A stretch of DNA of 64,000 nucleotides from Ryuthela nishihirai (GCA_038380435.1 JAWZYU010000020.1:48082307-48146306); one strand, 5' to 3'. Counted from the stretch's first letter, positions 41,356-52,136 are shown. Notes: generated by a model from the sequence alone, not told the origin. A program made the numbers and translations.

Positions 41356-41516
41356 TATATATGTATATATATTCAAATACTTTTAATGTTTTTTGACTCC
41401 ATTCCGATAGCTAGTATTCTGAAAGAATAACACCTACCATGGTATATGTATGGTAGGCGGTCATATTATTCTGTTACGACTGTGTATATACGCATTAAAT
41501 TTTGTCCTAAGCTTAC

Positions 41517-41594
41517 ATCTAACGACTTTTGAGTTGTCATGGCGTACAACAAAAATTTTACCCGTACCCTACGTTGAGAACCCCTGTTCTAAGT
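41517..41594 (-). mobile_element. Half-copy of the hAT MITE found at 42585
   Basis: Its reverse complement begins GGGGTTCTCAACGTAGGGTA and continues CGGGTAAAATTTTTGTTGTA. That parallels the left half of the complete element at 42585-42793. The other half is missing. Confidence 0.68.
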
Positions 41595-41670
41595 AATAAT
41601 TTTTTGTTACTGCAGTGTCCAAGCGTGCGTTAATTAGCCAGCAAAGAGAGATGATTGAGTACCATGTGGT

Positions 41671-41919
41671 CCTATATAGTAAGAGGTCAGCAAACGGAGT
41701 GGAGAGGCGCCATGTTTGTGCTTTTAGATATTATGAATGAGTAAGAAGAATTGATTATATTGTTCCTCTAAATCTCATATGGGAAGAAAGTAGTTTTAGT
41801 AGCTTTTTCGGAGTAATATTTTGTAATGTCAATTGAAATATGTCCCTTACTCTTACCGTCACCAAGGACAAACATGGCGTCCATGGACGCCATTTACTAA
41901 CCTCTCCCTATATAGGCCA
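41671..41919. mobile_element. MITE of about 250 bp with about 49-bp terminal inverted repeats
   Basis: The left end CCTATATAGTAAGAGGTCAG ... GCGCCATGTTTGT pairs with a right end whose reverse complement is CCTATATAGGGAGAGGTTAG ... GCCATGTTTGT, about 80% by eye. The interior lacks coding potential. A target duplication is not evident. Confidence 0.78.
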
Positions 41920-41927
41920 CTAAAGCA

Positions 41928-42254
41928 GCACTGCTTGCAGTATCACCTTTAGTAGCCGGCTGTTATTCTCATTTTCCCGCCGGCTTTCATGGCGTGAAGA
42001 CGTCTTTCTTTCAGTTCAGTACATGACTAGTTATTTGATTTTTTTTATTGCCTTTCTTATTATTTGAACTGCTTTTATCATAATTTTGAATATACTTGGT
42101 AATCGTATTTGTCAATTGCAATGCAGAATTTTGTTAGAATACTTACTTCGTTTCACTTAACTTCAGAATTCATGTAAACATACACCTCTTTGCTTATTGG
42201 CTAAAGACCTAATCAATACTTTTAAGCGTACTTGCCCACTTAAAAAGTAATGTG
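41928..42254. other. Unassigned; end fragment shared with 49.74 kb
   Basis: TTTAGTAGCCGGCTGTTATTC and CATTTTCCCGCCGGC near 41949-41985 have a counterpart at 49752-49786 (TTTAGCAGCCGGCGGTAATT, CATTTTCCCAC). They are probably ends of one dispersed element. The remainder is AT-rich. Confidence 0.45.
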
Positions 42255-42457
42255 CAGTCGCTCAAAAAAGTATCCGAACACTATGGTTGATTGCAAAATT
42301 CAGAAAAAATATCTGGCATTGATTTTTTAGAAATTAGTCATCTGGCAACCTTGACACGAAGGTTGCCAGATGACTAATTTCTAAAAAAATCAATGTCAGA
42401 TATTTTTTCTGAATTTTGCAATCAACCATAGTGTTCGGATACTTTTTTGAGCGACTG
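42255..42457. mobile_element. Tc1-like palindromic MITE, copy 3, near-perfect 203-bp palindrome
   Basis: Two arms of about 98 bp are reverse complements with only one or two substitutions and one T indel that I can find. They start CAGTCGCTCAAAAAAGTATC and meet at a loop of a few bases (GACACG). TA follows on the right (42458-42459); the left side has TG. Almost the whole element is hairpin. It would depend on a Tc1-like transposase in trans. Confidence 0.92.
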
Positions 42458-42584
42458 TACAGATTTCTCTGATATATTGATTTCAACAAAGCAATAATTG
42501 TTGATAAATAGATTTAATCTACTTTATTTGGTTGCCAGATGACGTACTCTAACTTTATTAGCACTTAATAGTAATAATCTAGAG

Positions 42585-42793
42585 TAGGGATTCTCAACGT
42601 AGGGTACGTGGTAAAATTTTTTGGAGTACGCCGTGAGAGCTCAAAAGTCACTAGATCTAGTAACAAAGTCAGTGTTTTATTTTATTCCCATTGTTATACT
42701 ATAACTATAGTTTTATTTATCTATACAAGGGGTACGCCAGTTACATAAACATTTCCAGGGCTTACGTGAAGCATAAAAGGTTGAGAACCACTG
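42585..42793. mobile_element. hAT MITE with perfect 8-bp target-site duplication
   Basis: ATCTAGAG occurs at 42577-42584 and at 42794-42801, immediately outside the element. Ends: TAGGGATTCTCAACGTAGGG on the left, and the reverse complement of the right end is CAGTGGTTCTCAACCTTTT, the classic Charlie-like hAT terminus. 209 bp, non-coding. The 8-bp duplication fits hAT integration. Confidence 0.93.
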
Positions 42794-42801
42794 ATCTAGA
42801 G

Positions 42802-43041
42802 CTTTATGAATTTCAAAACCAAAGCGAAACTAAAGCCATCAACTCTTGGAGGAGACAAGATGTCTACATTTGTGTGCATAGCCCAAAGACACAGACAAGA
42901 TATGTTCATTATAAATCACGTTTTAATATAATGTTAAGCAAAAGCCAATAAAGGAAACTTCAAGTGGATTTTCTTAAAGTGTCAAGTCTCTAAAAATTCC
43001 ATATTTGCGATTTGATTCAAATAGGATATTCCGTACTCCAG
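42802..43041. other. Nothing recognised
   Basis: Less AT-rich at 42810-42910 but without domain or repeat. Confidence 0.3.
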
Positions 43042-43095
43042 CTGGGGCGGAAACGGCTCAATTGGTAGAGTGCTAGCTTGCAATCTGCACTTCCC
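43042..43095 (+). mobile_element. SINE-A head only
   Basis: GGGGCGGAAACGGCTCAATT and GGTAGAGTGCTAGCTTGCAA with ATCTGCACTTCCCA correspond to the tRNA part up to just before box B, after which unrelated AT-rich DNA begins. Confidence 0.65.
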
Positions 43096-43317
43096 AAAAT
43101 ATAAATATTTAATAATTAATAATACATTTTTAAAACCTATATTAATCATCTGCATTTTAAGAAATATATTTTAATTAAAAAGCAGTAAATTAAGAAAGAA
43201 GTCTTATGTGCTATTGCCCGTCAATGCTTGATATGATATAGGTGGTTCTGGCCAACGCTTCCTATATCGCATCGCGTCTGGACAGTGCAGTAATAGAATT
43301 AAAAAAAATAAACACTC

Positions 43318-44515
43318 ATGGACACAAATAATTGCAACACCTATAAAAGATGATTGCAGTGATACCAAATCATTACCATACGTAGTACCAGATGTCTTAT
43401 TCAAATCATTTTAGTGACGACAGCATGATGTCACATGGAAATGGAAATACAGGTAGTGCTGTCGGCCCTGACTCTCCAATAAAAGCCACCGTCGCAGACA
43501 GGTGGTAACTCAGTGGAAGAGAAACAGTGCACGTATGTTTCAGTTATGCCAACGAATGTTTTTCGCGTTGTCAGCAGCTTGGCCCATTTGAACAGGCCGC
43601 ATCATGAGGATGAATGTGGCAGGTTGGTCTGCCTGTAACACGTTGAGTGTAGCAGTGGACGTGGGTCGTACAGCTTCGAGTCACTATGGCTTAGGTTCAT
43701 GCAGACATACCACACAACGAGAAGATCACCTCATCCACTGACAAGCAGCCTCCGATACCTATGTGACATATTACGGCAATTCAGAACAATGTGGCACCTG
43801 CAATACATGCACCAGTGTCCACAAAGACCATTTGGTAAAGTTTGAATGATGCTGAATTACAGGTTGCCTCTGATTGTGAATCATTGTAAGGCACTTCATA
43901 TGTGGTGCATCGAGTGTTTGTTGTGGGAGGGAAACTCATTTTCTCTGGTGAGTCACGTTTCTGTTTTGTGGTGATCTCTCACGTACTAGAGGTATGTTTC
44001 TGTTTGGTGGTGGTTTCTGTTAGATGGTGGTCGCATCAGGGTTTGGCGTGGACGCGGCCAACGGCAGGATCCGGCACACATTCTTTAGCAACAGTGCCTG
44101 CAGACCAGGTGTGGGGTGCCATCAGTTATGACTCCAGAACATGTTTAACGTTTGTCCATGAAATTTGACAGCACAAAGATACGTCGACGACATTCTAGTG
44201 TTCCTTTGTATACATTTCCTGCCGAGCTCTCCTGGTGCCATTTCTCAGCAAGAAAATGCACTTTTCCATATGGTACGCGTTGTCTAACAGTGTCTACGGG
44301 ATGTGAATACCCTACTTTGGCTCGTTATGTCCCCAGATTTCTTCACTATATGATCTGGCACATAAGGGATATGTTGGGTCAATATCTCTGACCGTGTTCA
44401 CAGTCAGCACACACACACTGGGCAGATACTCTGCATTTCCATTTGAATGAAGAGTGCCTCGACACTGACTGCATGTATCGCAGGCAACATGGATCATACC
44501 CAGTATTGAGAGTCA
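43318..44515 (+). pseudogene. Tc1-like transposase pseudogene with mutated first catalytic residue
   Basis: The best frame (43902-44168) shows KLIFSGESRFCFVV where Tc1-like enzymes have FSDESRF, so the first catalytic Asp is Gly. It continues to VWGAISYDSRTCL, the well-known VWG-IS block. Upstream, a fragmented HTH part is suggested by ACACAACGAGAAGATCACC (RQREDH-like). Downstream, CAAGAAAATGCACTTTTCC and CCCCAGATTTCTTCACTAT mark the decayed QDNA and SPD regions. Several frameshifts and small duplications (GTTTCTGTTTTGTGGTG / GTTTCTGTTTGGTGGTG) are present. Element ends were not resolved. Confidence 0.8.
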
Positions 44516-44573
44516 AATTGAGGGCCCCTAAACACAACCTTAATATGCAAGCAGATAGTTTTTTTATTATTAT

Positions 44574-44757
44574 CCCTCAAGCAGCTGCTTGCCACAGAGG
44601 TCTGTCAGAAGATCTGTGAAGATGGCGGGCCCTCAGCAGATAACAGCATAAACATCCATGCCTTATCCGGGGCTCGAACCCAGGATTCAGAACAATGTCA
44701 CCCAAAAAGTCCCTTTGAACAGCAACCAAGCACGTTAACCACCCCGCCACAGGATGT
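44574..44757 (-). mobile_element. SINE-B copy 7, rearranged
   Basis: On minus the head is diverged (GCGGGGTGGTTAACGTGC). About 20 extra bases occur before box B (GGTTCGAGCCC), and the region around the usual CTGACAGGCTCC is deleted. The 3' end AGCAGCTGCTTGAGGG is intact, but the tail is only TAATAATAA. Confidence 0.82.
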
Positions 44758-45115
44758 CTCATTGCCAGATTAATCATTACTTCCTTGTAATATGCTATAC
44801 CAGTTTTCAGTTTCACTGAAGTTCTAGAATTGCTAGCAAATTCAGAGCTCTATCATATGCTTCTTCTCCTTCTTCAACATAAACTATTATCCCGGAAATC
44901 ACTCGGGGCCTTTCGCCCCTCTCGTCCGGAAATTCTTTTAGGAAAGGTCGTGCACTCTATAGGAGAATTCTCCCAACTGAGTCTGGAAAACCAAAATTTC
45001 AAAAAGCAAAACCATAAAATTGCCAGTAATCTTAGATTGGAGGTGAAATAAACATTCCATAAACATTCCAGAGTTCTATGAAGGAAGGAGGTAGTTCAGT
45101 AGAAACTGAAAGTTC
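44758..45115. other. Unassigned, possibly LINE 3' flank
   Basis: No motif. The 3' untranslated end of the adjacent LINE probably falls near 45100-45190, but I cannot fix it. Confidence 0.35.
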
Positions 45116-45192
45116 TTGATTAACATTATTAAAAATTTAAGAGCGTTCAATCTCCTAATGCAGAAACATCGTGGCACTATTTGGGCATTAAA

Positions 45193-45576
45193 TCAAATCC
45201 CGTCAATCAAATTAGTATCCTTTAAAAATTGTAAAATTAATTCAAAAGTATATTTTCTTTTTATCAAATTCTGGTGTCTGAGTAGATCTTCGAGTGTAAA
45301 TTCCTTAATTCCAATTTCTTCCAGTGAGTGAATTTTGATCTCTATGAGTATTGATTCTCTATGATCTCTATGAGTATCAAATTTGCTGCAATTAAGTAAC
45401 ACATGAGAGACTGTTTCTTTTGCTCTACATGTATCACAGGAAGATGACTCAGCTCTGTTCATCTTATGCATTTGATCATTAAGTCTTGTGGTCCCTGTTC
45501 TGAGCCTGGTAATGGTCACTATGTCGTTTTTAGTCAGTCCGAAATCTTGAAATGGATCAATGGTTTGACCAATCAA
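45193..45576 (-). pseudogene. LINE C-terminal region with CCHC-type knuckle
   Basis: ITRLRTGTTRLNDQMHKMNR is followed by SSCDTCRAKETVSHVLLNC, a C-x2-C-x7-H-x4-C pattern common at the C-terminus of I and jockey-group LINE ORF2. It then runs FDTHRDHRESI and a Leu/Lys-rich end. A frameshift and stops separate it from the RNase H domain. It ends with a stop at 45193. Confidence 0.83.
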
Positions 45577-45701
45577 ACTCCTATGATTCAGATGCGAGGA
45601 AGAATGAACTTTAAAATAAGCAGAAAATTTCGTTTTGAAATTTGCTTATTTTTGCTTTTATAATAATTGAGACCTCTTGAAATATTGAGCCAGTTATCAC
45701 G

Positions 45702-46217
45702 TTATAACGCTTCCTTAGCAATTTTGTCAACAATTTCATTTCCTATAACGCCGACGTGGCTGGGAATCCACTGCACGTTTAACTCAATAGCACTTTTCAT
45801 CATTTTATTCGCCAACTTCAAAATGTTGCAAAAACGTTCATTGTTGCTAGATCTTCCCGGATCTCCTTGTAAAAATTGAATAACTGATCGGCAATCAGAC
45901 AGAATAACAACTTTGTCACAGGACAGAGTAGTAACCCACTTAAGGGCCATTTCTATGGTTACTAATTCAGTTGTGAAAACTTCTGTTTGGTCCGGTAATC
46001 TAACTGCTAAATGAATATTCTGATCTGGAATCAAAACTGCAGCAGCCGCTCTTCCCTCATCCTTGTTCACAGAGCCATCCGTAAATAGTTTTGTAAAGGA
46101 AGCATACTTTGCCTCAATTAAAGTTTCAGCTAAATTCTTGAGTACATAGACATCTTGATTTTTCTTAGTAGTAACACCCTGTATTTTATGAAAACAAGGA
46201 ATTTTTCCAAAATCCAT
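45702..46217 (-). pseudogene. LINE RNase H domain, 171 codons open
   Basis: The four acidic residues of RNase HI are in place: D47 (LFTDGSVNKD), E84 (FTTELVTIEMAL), D108 (VVILSDCRSVIQ) and D164 (WIPSHVGVIGNEIVDKIAKE). The frame is uninterrupted across the domain. In the family it degrades the RNA of the RNA-DNA hybrid made during target-primed reverse transcription. The upstream linker is in another frame, so no complete protein could be made. Confidence 0.9.
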
Positions 46218-46592
46218 GGGGGCAAATCATCCCATTGGTCCACTGGTCGCTGGAGGCCCCGAACGTCTTCGAACAGAGGAAACCCTCTGATTACTTCATA
46301 AATAGGACATGTTTTCTTCACAGAATGACTGAAAATCTTCTCAACCAGTGGGTTAGTCCTCTGTTTATAGATCATTCTTAAAAAGTGTTGGAAGAGGATA
46401 TTGGGTCTCCTTAGAGAAAGAAGTTCCAGTAGTAGGACAAGGAGGGAGTTGGGCCAGACAGATCCTTACGGTTCTATTTTGAATTTTTTCCATTTTTTAA
46501 AATAAGGTGTAGCTAGTATTTTCCAAAAGAAATCCTCCATATTCCAGTCTGGATCTTATTAAGACTTTATAAATGTTGTGCATAGAGCTACT

Positions 46593-47736
46593 TTAAAATA
46601 TTTTTCTCTAAAATTCAACTGGTAGTTTTTAATTTTTTTTAAAATCAGGCAATCAATTTTAAATTATTCATAAATATTCTACTATAGTTGTAAGGAAAAA
46701 AATATTGAATTATATATAGTTTAAAAGTAAGTTAAATTTTAGGAAAATTAAATATTTTAACTTTTATGCATATTTAATTTCCCTCCTTTAATGACTGACT
46801 GTCCACGCCTAGTGTATCAAAGTGGTCTTACTCTGGTTCTGTCCCCAGGGAAAATATGAACGTTTCTTGTGTCGTTTTCCTACAGAAGTTTCTCATTTAT
46901 CACAGATATCTATGGTGTACCAAATTGGCAGTCTCCCGTTAGCAACATTAAAAAAAGCAAATGCTAATATTTTTTCAAATGTAAATGAAAATTCTTTTCC
47001 TAAAGAACTTCATAATTAATACAGAACTTATATGGTAGAGAGACACATCAATATATATCTTTTTAAACGAAACAAAATATTTAATAACTGAAGGAAAGTT
47101 AATTAAAAATTAATTAAAAATCGTTCTTATTTTAAATATTTCAAGATTGTATTCAAATTTGAGTCAATAACATTTTTCAGTGTCAATAACAAAAAACCGA
47201 TCTAATTTCAATTTTACTTCACACTTTTTTCCTAAACAAATAACGTATACTGTGATGTTCATCACGAAAATGAAAATATATTTTTAATTTTTCTCTTCCA
47301 ATAATTTAATTAGATGTTTCTAATCTACAAATAAACAAAGAAATTCTTCAATTCTTTAACGTTTTTATTTTGGACGTGAATTCTCTGTAATTAAGTTTCA
47401 CAGCTAATTTTGAACTGACATCATTATTGTCTTGATGTTTATTGGTTCATAGTAAATGTCAAATTCTATCGCTGAATTACACATCTGAAACACTTCAATC
47501 TTCGTCAAGAATAATACAAAAACGTTGATTTTATTTAAATTCCATTACCACCGAATTTTAATTTAATCAAAATATGACTTTTTTCACATAGGATAATTTT
47601 TTTAATTTGTGGCTTTATTCCAAAGGATTTCTTTTTTCTACTTTTTTAGAGTGAATTTAAACAATTAGTTTTTTAGAGTAAATTTTATTTAGTACCTAAA
47701 TGTTCTTTAGAAAGAAGTCAATGCTTAGTGATTACG
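46593..47736. other. AT-rich; possible very old SINE-B trace
   Basis: 46860-46950 (TGTCGTTTTCCTACAGAAG, TATGGTGTACCAAATTGGCA) parallels the SINE-B words TGTCGTTTTTCTGCTGAGG and TATGGCATATAAACTGACA, but box B is missing. The rest is plain AT-rich DNA. Confidence 0.4.
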
Positions 47737-48020
47737 GCTAGAGCTCTGCGCGAATGCGGATATTCGCATTTAAATACTCTCGACGGATAAAAGATTAACC
47801 TTAACGCGGATAGCGGATGAAAGCACAGATAAAAAATTGCTGTTAACGTAGATGGCGGAAAGTCTCATATTTGATAAGATATACAGCAACATGAGCAAAC
47901 ATTATTGTATTGTTGCAAATTAAAATGAATGAGCACTGAACGTGGGTATAAGTAAGTATATTTTACAATACAAATTACAATACAATGCAATTTATTACAA
48001 AAGCATGGATGAAATTACTT

Positions 48021-48222
48021 ATAAATAAATAAATACCCCCTCAAGCAGCTGCTTGCCACAGAGGTCTGACAGGAGCCTGTCAATTTCTATGCCACAGTAG
48101 AAGATCTGAGAGGATGGCAGGACCTCAGCAGAAAAACGACACATACATCCATGCCTTACCCGGGCTCGAACCCAGGTCCCTTAAGTTAGTAGCCAAGCGC
48201 GCTAACCACTCGGCCATGGAAC
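48021..48222 (-). mobile_element. SINE-B copy 8
   Basis: On minus: CCATGGCCGAGTGGTTAGCG (box A intact), GGTTCGAGCCCGGG as box B, TTTCTGCTGAGGTCC, AGCAGCTGCTTGAGGGGG and a (TTTA)n tail. Near full length and close to consensus. Confidence 0.9.
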
Positions 48223-49117
48223 AAACTAAATACTATCGTACATAAAGTAGTAATCTTTTCCTATAGAACAGTTAAAACTATCTCTGTCTACTCAATTGAT
48301 CAACGTTTACCTCTTAATTTTTTATACTCAATGTCCTTCTTTTTTATCTCTCACTTCAGGCGCAAACCTTTCTAATTTTCTGTTAACTCATTAGGTTTTA
48401 CACTAATAGAACTAATCAACCTCCCGTGCACTCACCACATAAAATATTTCTTCTTTTTAAACACTTATCGCGTATATACTGAGACTAACTGCGTCCTCTT
48501 TCATATATCCACAACTCCAATATTACAATTCTGTATTTCTATTTTTCAAATCGGTTCTGTATTCCAATTCGTTGGTTACATAAATCTTACGCAGGAGCAT
48601 AGGCGAGCGTTCATGTCACGTTCATCATAAACTCACTGCAGCACGTTCATCTGTCGTAACAGTATTATTGATGGCTGACATGAGTGAAAAAAACTACTTA
48701 AGATAATGCTAAAAGAAACCTGTTTGGAAATTCAATGATGATATTCACTCTAAAAAGGTAAAAAAAAGTCCATTGGAATAAAGCCACAAGTTACAAAAAC
48801 TTATCCTATCTGAAAAAAAAAAGCGATATTTTTGCTGGTAAAGAAAAAATAAATTCAAAAAATTGCTCGGGTGTTACGTAGGAAACGGTAATTAAATATC
48901 AGTCGAATCAAAATTTCACTCGGGTAAATTACGAAGTTTTAGAACAGAGTTACTGGGAAATGAAAAGAATTGCTTTCTAATAATCACCATAATTGCATTT
49001 AAAAAGCAAAATTAATTCAGAATTTGCAAAATTAGAATTAAGTAAACTTTGTCTAAATTTAGTAAACCATATTTTTTACCAACTAAAGGCTTTAATTTTT
49101 CATAGTATTTTATTCCA
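48223..49117. other. AT-rich interior, nothing recognised
   Basis: This sits between the two SINE-B insertions inside the putative TIR element. No transposase-like frame is visible. Confidence 0.35.
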
Positions 49118-49275
49118 GCCCTGGGTTCGAGCTCTGGGTAAGGCATGGATGTTCGTGCTATTTTTCTGCTGAGATCCCGCCATCCTCTCAGACCTACTAT
49201 GGCGTATAAACTGACAGGCTCCTGTCAGACCACTGTGGCAAGCAGCTGCTTGAGGGGGTATTTGTTTTGTTTTCT
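49118..49275 (+). mobile_element. SINE-B copy 9, 5'-truncated
   Basis: It starts at CCCTGGGTTCGAGCTC, so box A is absent, then GGCATGGATGTTCGTGC and AGCAGCTGCTTGAGGGGG. 5' truncation fits LINE-driven insertion. Confidence 0.87.
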
Positions 49276-49476
49276 TGTTAGTCATTAATAAACCATTAGA
49301 CTGAGTTCTTTTACTCGCAAACATATATTGGACTTCAAGTATTTACCAAATCTCGACGGTTATTATATACGCGGATGCTGATAAAGTTTTGCGGATGCTG
49401 ATGAAGTTTTGTGGATGCGGGTAAGACCTTGCAGATGCGGGTGCGATAGGCCTTTTGCTATCCGTGCAGGGCTCTA

Positions 49477-50039
49477 GTTATAGTGTTACAATCTGATTTA
49501 AAAAATTTGGATTCGGTTTCAGAATATAACATAAAATATTATGTTGCCATTCTGTTTTGGATAAGTTAGTTAATGTGTTATGTCTTGCCGTTATTATCTT
49601 CCATGTAACTAGAAATAACCTATTGTTTTTTTCTTCTGAAGAATGATCAACTTTCACGAGTGTTTCTCGGTTACTGTTGGAACATGGTGAAACCGCAGAA
49701 TAATTAGCTGGCTCTGATGGGCGACTCGATACCACTGATTACATCGCTATCTTTAGCAGCCGGCGGTAATTGTCATTTTCCCACTAACTTTAAAAGTGTG
49801 TGGATATTTTACGTTGCACTTCTATATCTATTATTTTCTATTATCTCTTTACAAAAATATGAAATAGAGAAATTTCTTTATTAAGATTATATAAGAATAT
49901 TATACATTAAACTAAAATTAACCGCTAACTTTAAAAATAGCTACCTGTAGAAAGTTAAAAATGTTAGAAATATATATTTATTTTGAAAAATATTATATTT
50001 GATTTTGGCTACAATGCACATGTGTGGATAAAGCTAATA
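49477..50039. other. Unassigned; carries a repeat end shared with 41.95 kb
   Basis: See 49752-49786 (TTTAGCAGCCGGCGGTAATT). An 85-codon minus frame (49478-49735) has no known domain. Confidence 0.38.
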
Positions 50040-50425
50040 CCTCCTATAACAGAAAGGCAGTGGACCAAGTATTGAAGTGCGCATGAGTAGTCCTAACATC
50101 TAGATAATTCTTATATATTAGTTTCTGTTATAATTACTGTTAGACTCTTTTGTTAATCTTCTTCCTAACGTTTACTGAAAAATATATTTTATTTAGAAAG
50201 AAAATTATTCATGTGTATTATCAAATATCGTAATGTTAATTAATGCAAATAATTTTTTGTCCTAAATAAAATATATTTATAGATAAACATTAGTATACAG
50301 ATTATCACAAAAGTCCTCCAGTAGTAATATTATAACTAAAAATATAAGAATTGTCTATATAGTAGGACTACTTAAGGTGACGTCATAAATTTGGTCCACT
50401 GGCCTTCTGTTATAGGAGATGAGAG
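50040..50425. mobile_element. MITE of about 385 bp with about 80-bp terminal inverted repeats
   Basis: The left end CCTCCTATAACAGAAAGGCA ... GTGGACCAA pairs with the right end TTGGTCCACTGGCCTTCTGT ... TATAGGAG. Similarity continues through GTAGTCCTA and AATTCTTATAT. A half-copy exists at 38140-38222. The interior is AT-rich and non-coding. Confidence 0.8.
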
Positions 50426-52066
50426 TGCTATGTATACTCCGTTTGACACAAAACATTGGTCTCGGGTGCCAGCACTCTAGGGGGAGAGTGTGCCTATCCA
50501 TGGGAGGGCGTAAGCAAAGAAAATTTCATGATTCTAAATTAACATTAAAAAAAAATTAAATTTCTGGAAAAAAAGTATGAAGGAAAATAAAAATATTTGC
50601 TAATATATTTAAATTTTGCCGTCATTTTACATACGCGCATGTCTGGGATGTCTGTCATAAAGACACCATCGAATCGTTGTATCACAAGGGTCAAACCCAG
50701 AGTTTCAGAAATTATGAAACATCTTCAATCACACTGTTCTCCTTAAATTATATTTTTATGTATCATATTTAAGTTGTAAACTTATAAATAAATATATATT
50801 TATACATATTGGGGTTCTCGAGTTTTTTTGCTGTTATAGGCGGTGCGTGATCGAAAATCTTTGGGGACCACTGACAAAAAGAATGGAACGGCAAATCTCC
50901 CTCAAAGAGTTTCTAGTTATTACTTATTTACGAGTTCTGGCTTATTACACCTAACCAAGAAATTCAGTTAAAACCAAGATGTGATGCCTGGAATTGTACC
51001 AATCCTCAACTGTCTCGGTGTATGGTCGCCATAAAGATTCACAAAAAAGGATAGGGACATTGAAATTTGTCCCGAAGATTACGAGTACCATGAGGTTGTG
51101 CAGTCAACACATAACTATCGGTATTTTGGAAAAAACGCATTCCGTTCTTTATTCGTACCTTTTCTATTTGCATTTTGTAATCGCGAAAGCCACCAACCGT
51201 TGCCAGATCTTTCATATTCCGAAAGACATTTTTATATTAAGCAGGTACGAATTTGAATTTTTCATCTTATACAATTCTATTTGAATTTTACCTCATACAA
51301 CAGGGGGAACCAACGTACGAATTTGGGACCATTTTGTCAAGTAACTCGAGTTTTTCCCTGAGTGACCATTTTTTCAACAGTTGAAGCAACAGATGAAAAG
51401 GAACCTTCTCCCATTGTGCTTCCTGCTCTAATAATGAGATGAAGTAAAACCCCCTCTGTAGAAAAGGACCAGTTTTCTACAGGTAGCAACTCTGTCATTT
51501 CCGTAAATATTCCTTTCCAATAAGCTGAAACAGGGACAATTTCGTATATGTAGACTTCTTTAGTGTTTTGACTCTGGGCCTTTTTTTTCTCGAAGTACTT
51601 CTCCTATATTCCCCCATTTTGAATTTTAAATTCCAATCTTTTCCATAACAGAACCCTCTTCCAAATAATCAAATAATTCAATTAATTAAAAAAATACACC
51701 GTGTAATTTACACTAAAATCGTTATAAAATATATATTTCCTACCAGATTTGTTTCCTAAAATTCAAGTGTTACATAAAGGAAACTATGCAGATATATATT
51801 ACCCATGTACACCTTTATGTGAATAGATAGACGTACCCGACACGTCAACAAACACTGGACACATTAACAGATCATTGTTATTAATTTACAAGACATTGCT
51901 GTCTATTAACTTGCTATTGTTAAAAAAAGTTCCGTATCAAACTACGCTTTTGTAATTGCAATATGAAACATATTTCAATTCTTTCCTTCAACGCTTAATA
52001 AAAAATTATATTGTTTTATAAAAATCATTCATAATTATCTAATATTTGAGACTATCGATGATCTGA
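50426..52066. other. Long unassigned stretch
   Basis: Includes a 96-codon plus frame at 50994-51284 without a recognisable domain. No repeats or transposon ends were found. It is one of the larger candidate single-copy tracts. Confidence 0.38.
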
Positions 52067-52067
52067 T

Positions 52068-52124
52068 GGACTCGAACTGGGAACTGCAGATTACGAGGCA
52101 GGCAAGCTACTAACTGAACTGCAT
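52068..52124 (-). mobile_element. SINE-A head of an older copy, host of a nested insertion
   Basis: On minus it reads GCAGTTCAGTTAGTAGCTTG ... CTCGTAATCTGCAGTTCCC ... GTTCGAGTCC. Its 5' edge CCGCCCCCAAAG was duplicated by the insertion next to it. Confidence 0.78.
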
Positions 52125-52136
52125 CCGCCCCCAAAG

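Larger units (their letters stand above)
45193..46592 (-). mobile_element. 5'-truncated LINE: RT thumb, RNase H and C-terminal zinc-knuckle region
   Basis: From 46592 downward on minus: IYKVLIRSRLEYGGFLL and IQNRTVRICLA are the end of the RT domain of a non-LTR retrotransposon. A linker follows (NPLVEKIFSH to DQWDDLPPW), then the RNase H domain, then the C-terminal part. An RNase H after the RT is seen in the I group and some jockey/LOA-group LINEs. At least two frameshifts and a stop separate the blocks. The endonuclease, the catalytic RT core and ORF1 are missing, consistent with 5' truncation on insertion. Confidence 0.88.
47737..49476. mobile_element. Possible 1.7-kb TIR element carrying two SINE-B insertions
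   Basis: CTAGAGCTCTGCGCGAATGC at 47740 is mirrored by the right end, whose reverse complement is CTAGAGCCCTGCACGGATAG. These look like hAT-type termini. The interior near both ends has GCGGATGC-type repeats: four 20-bp units around 49371-49450 with GCGGATGCTGATAAAGTTTT. I found no transposase and no convincing 8-bp target duplication. SINE-B copies at 48021 and 49118 inserted later. Confidence 0.6.

Noticed and set aside
45193..46592. Domesticated RNase H gene
   Set aside because: Flanking RT and C-terminal LINE blocks in the right order, together with frameshifts, point to a simple truncated LINE.
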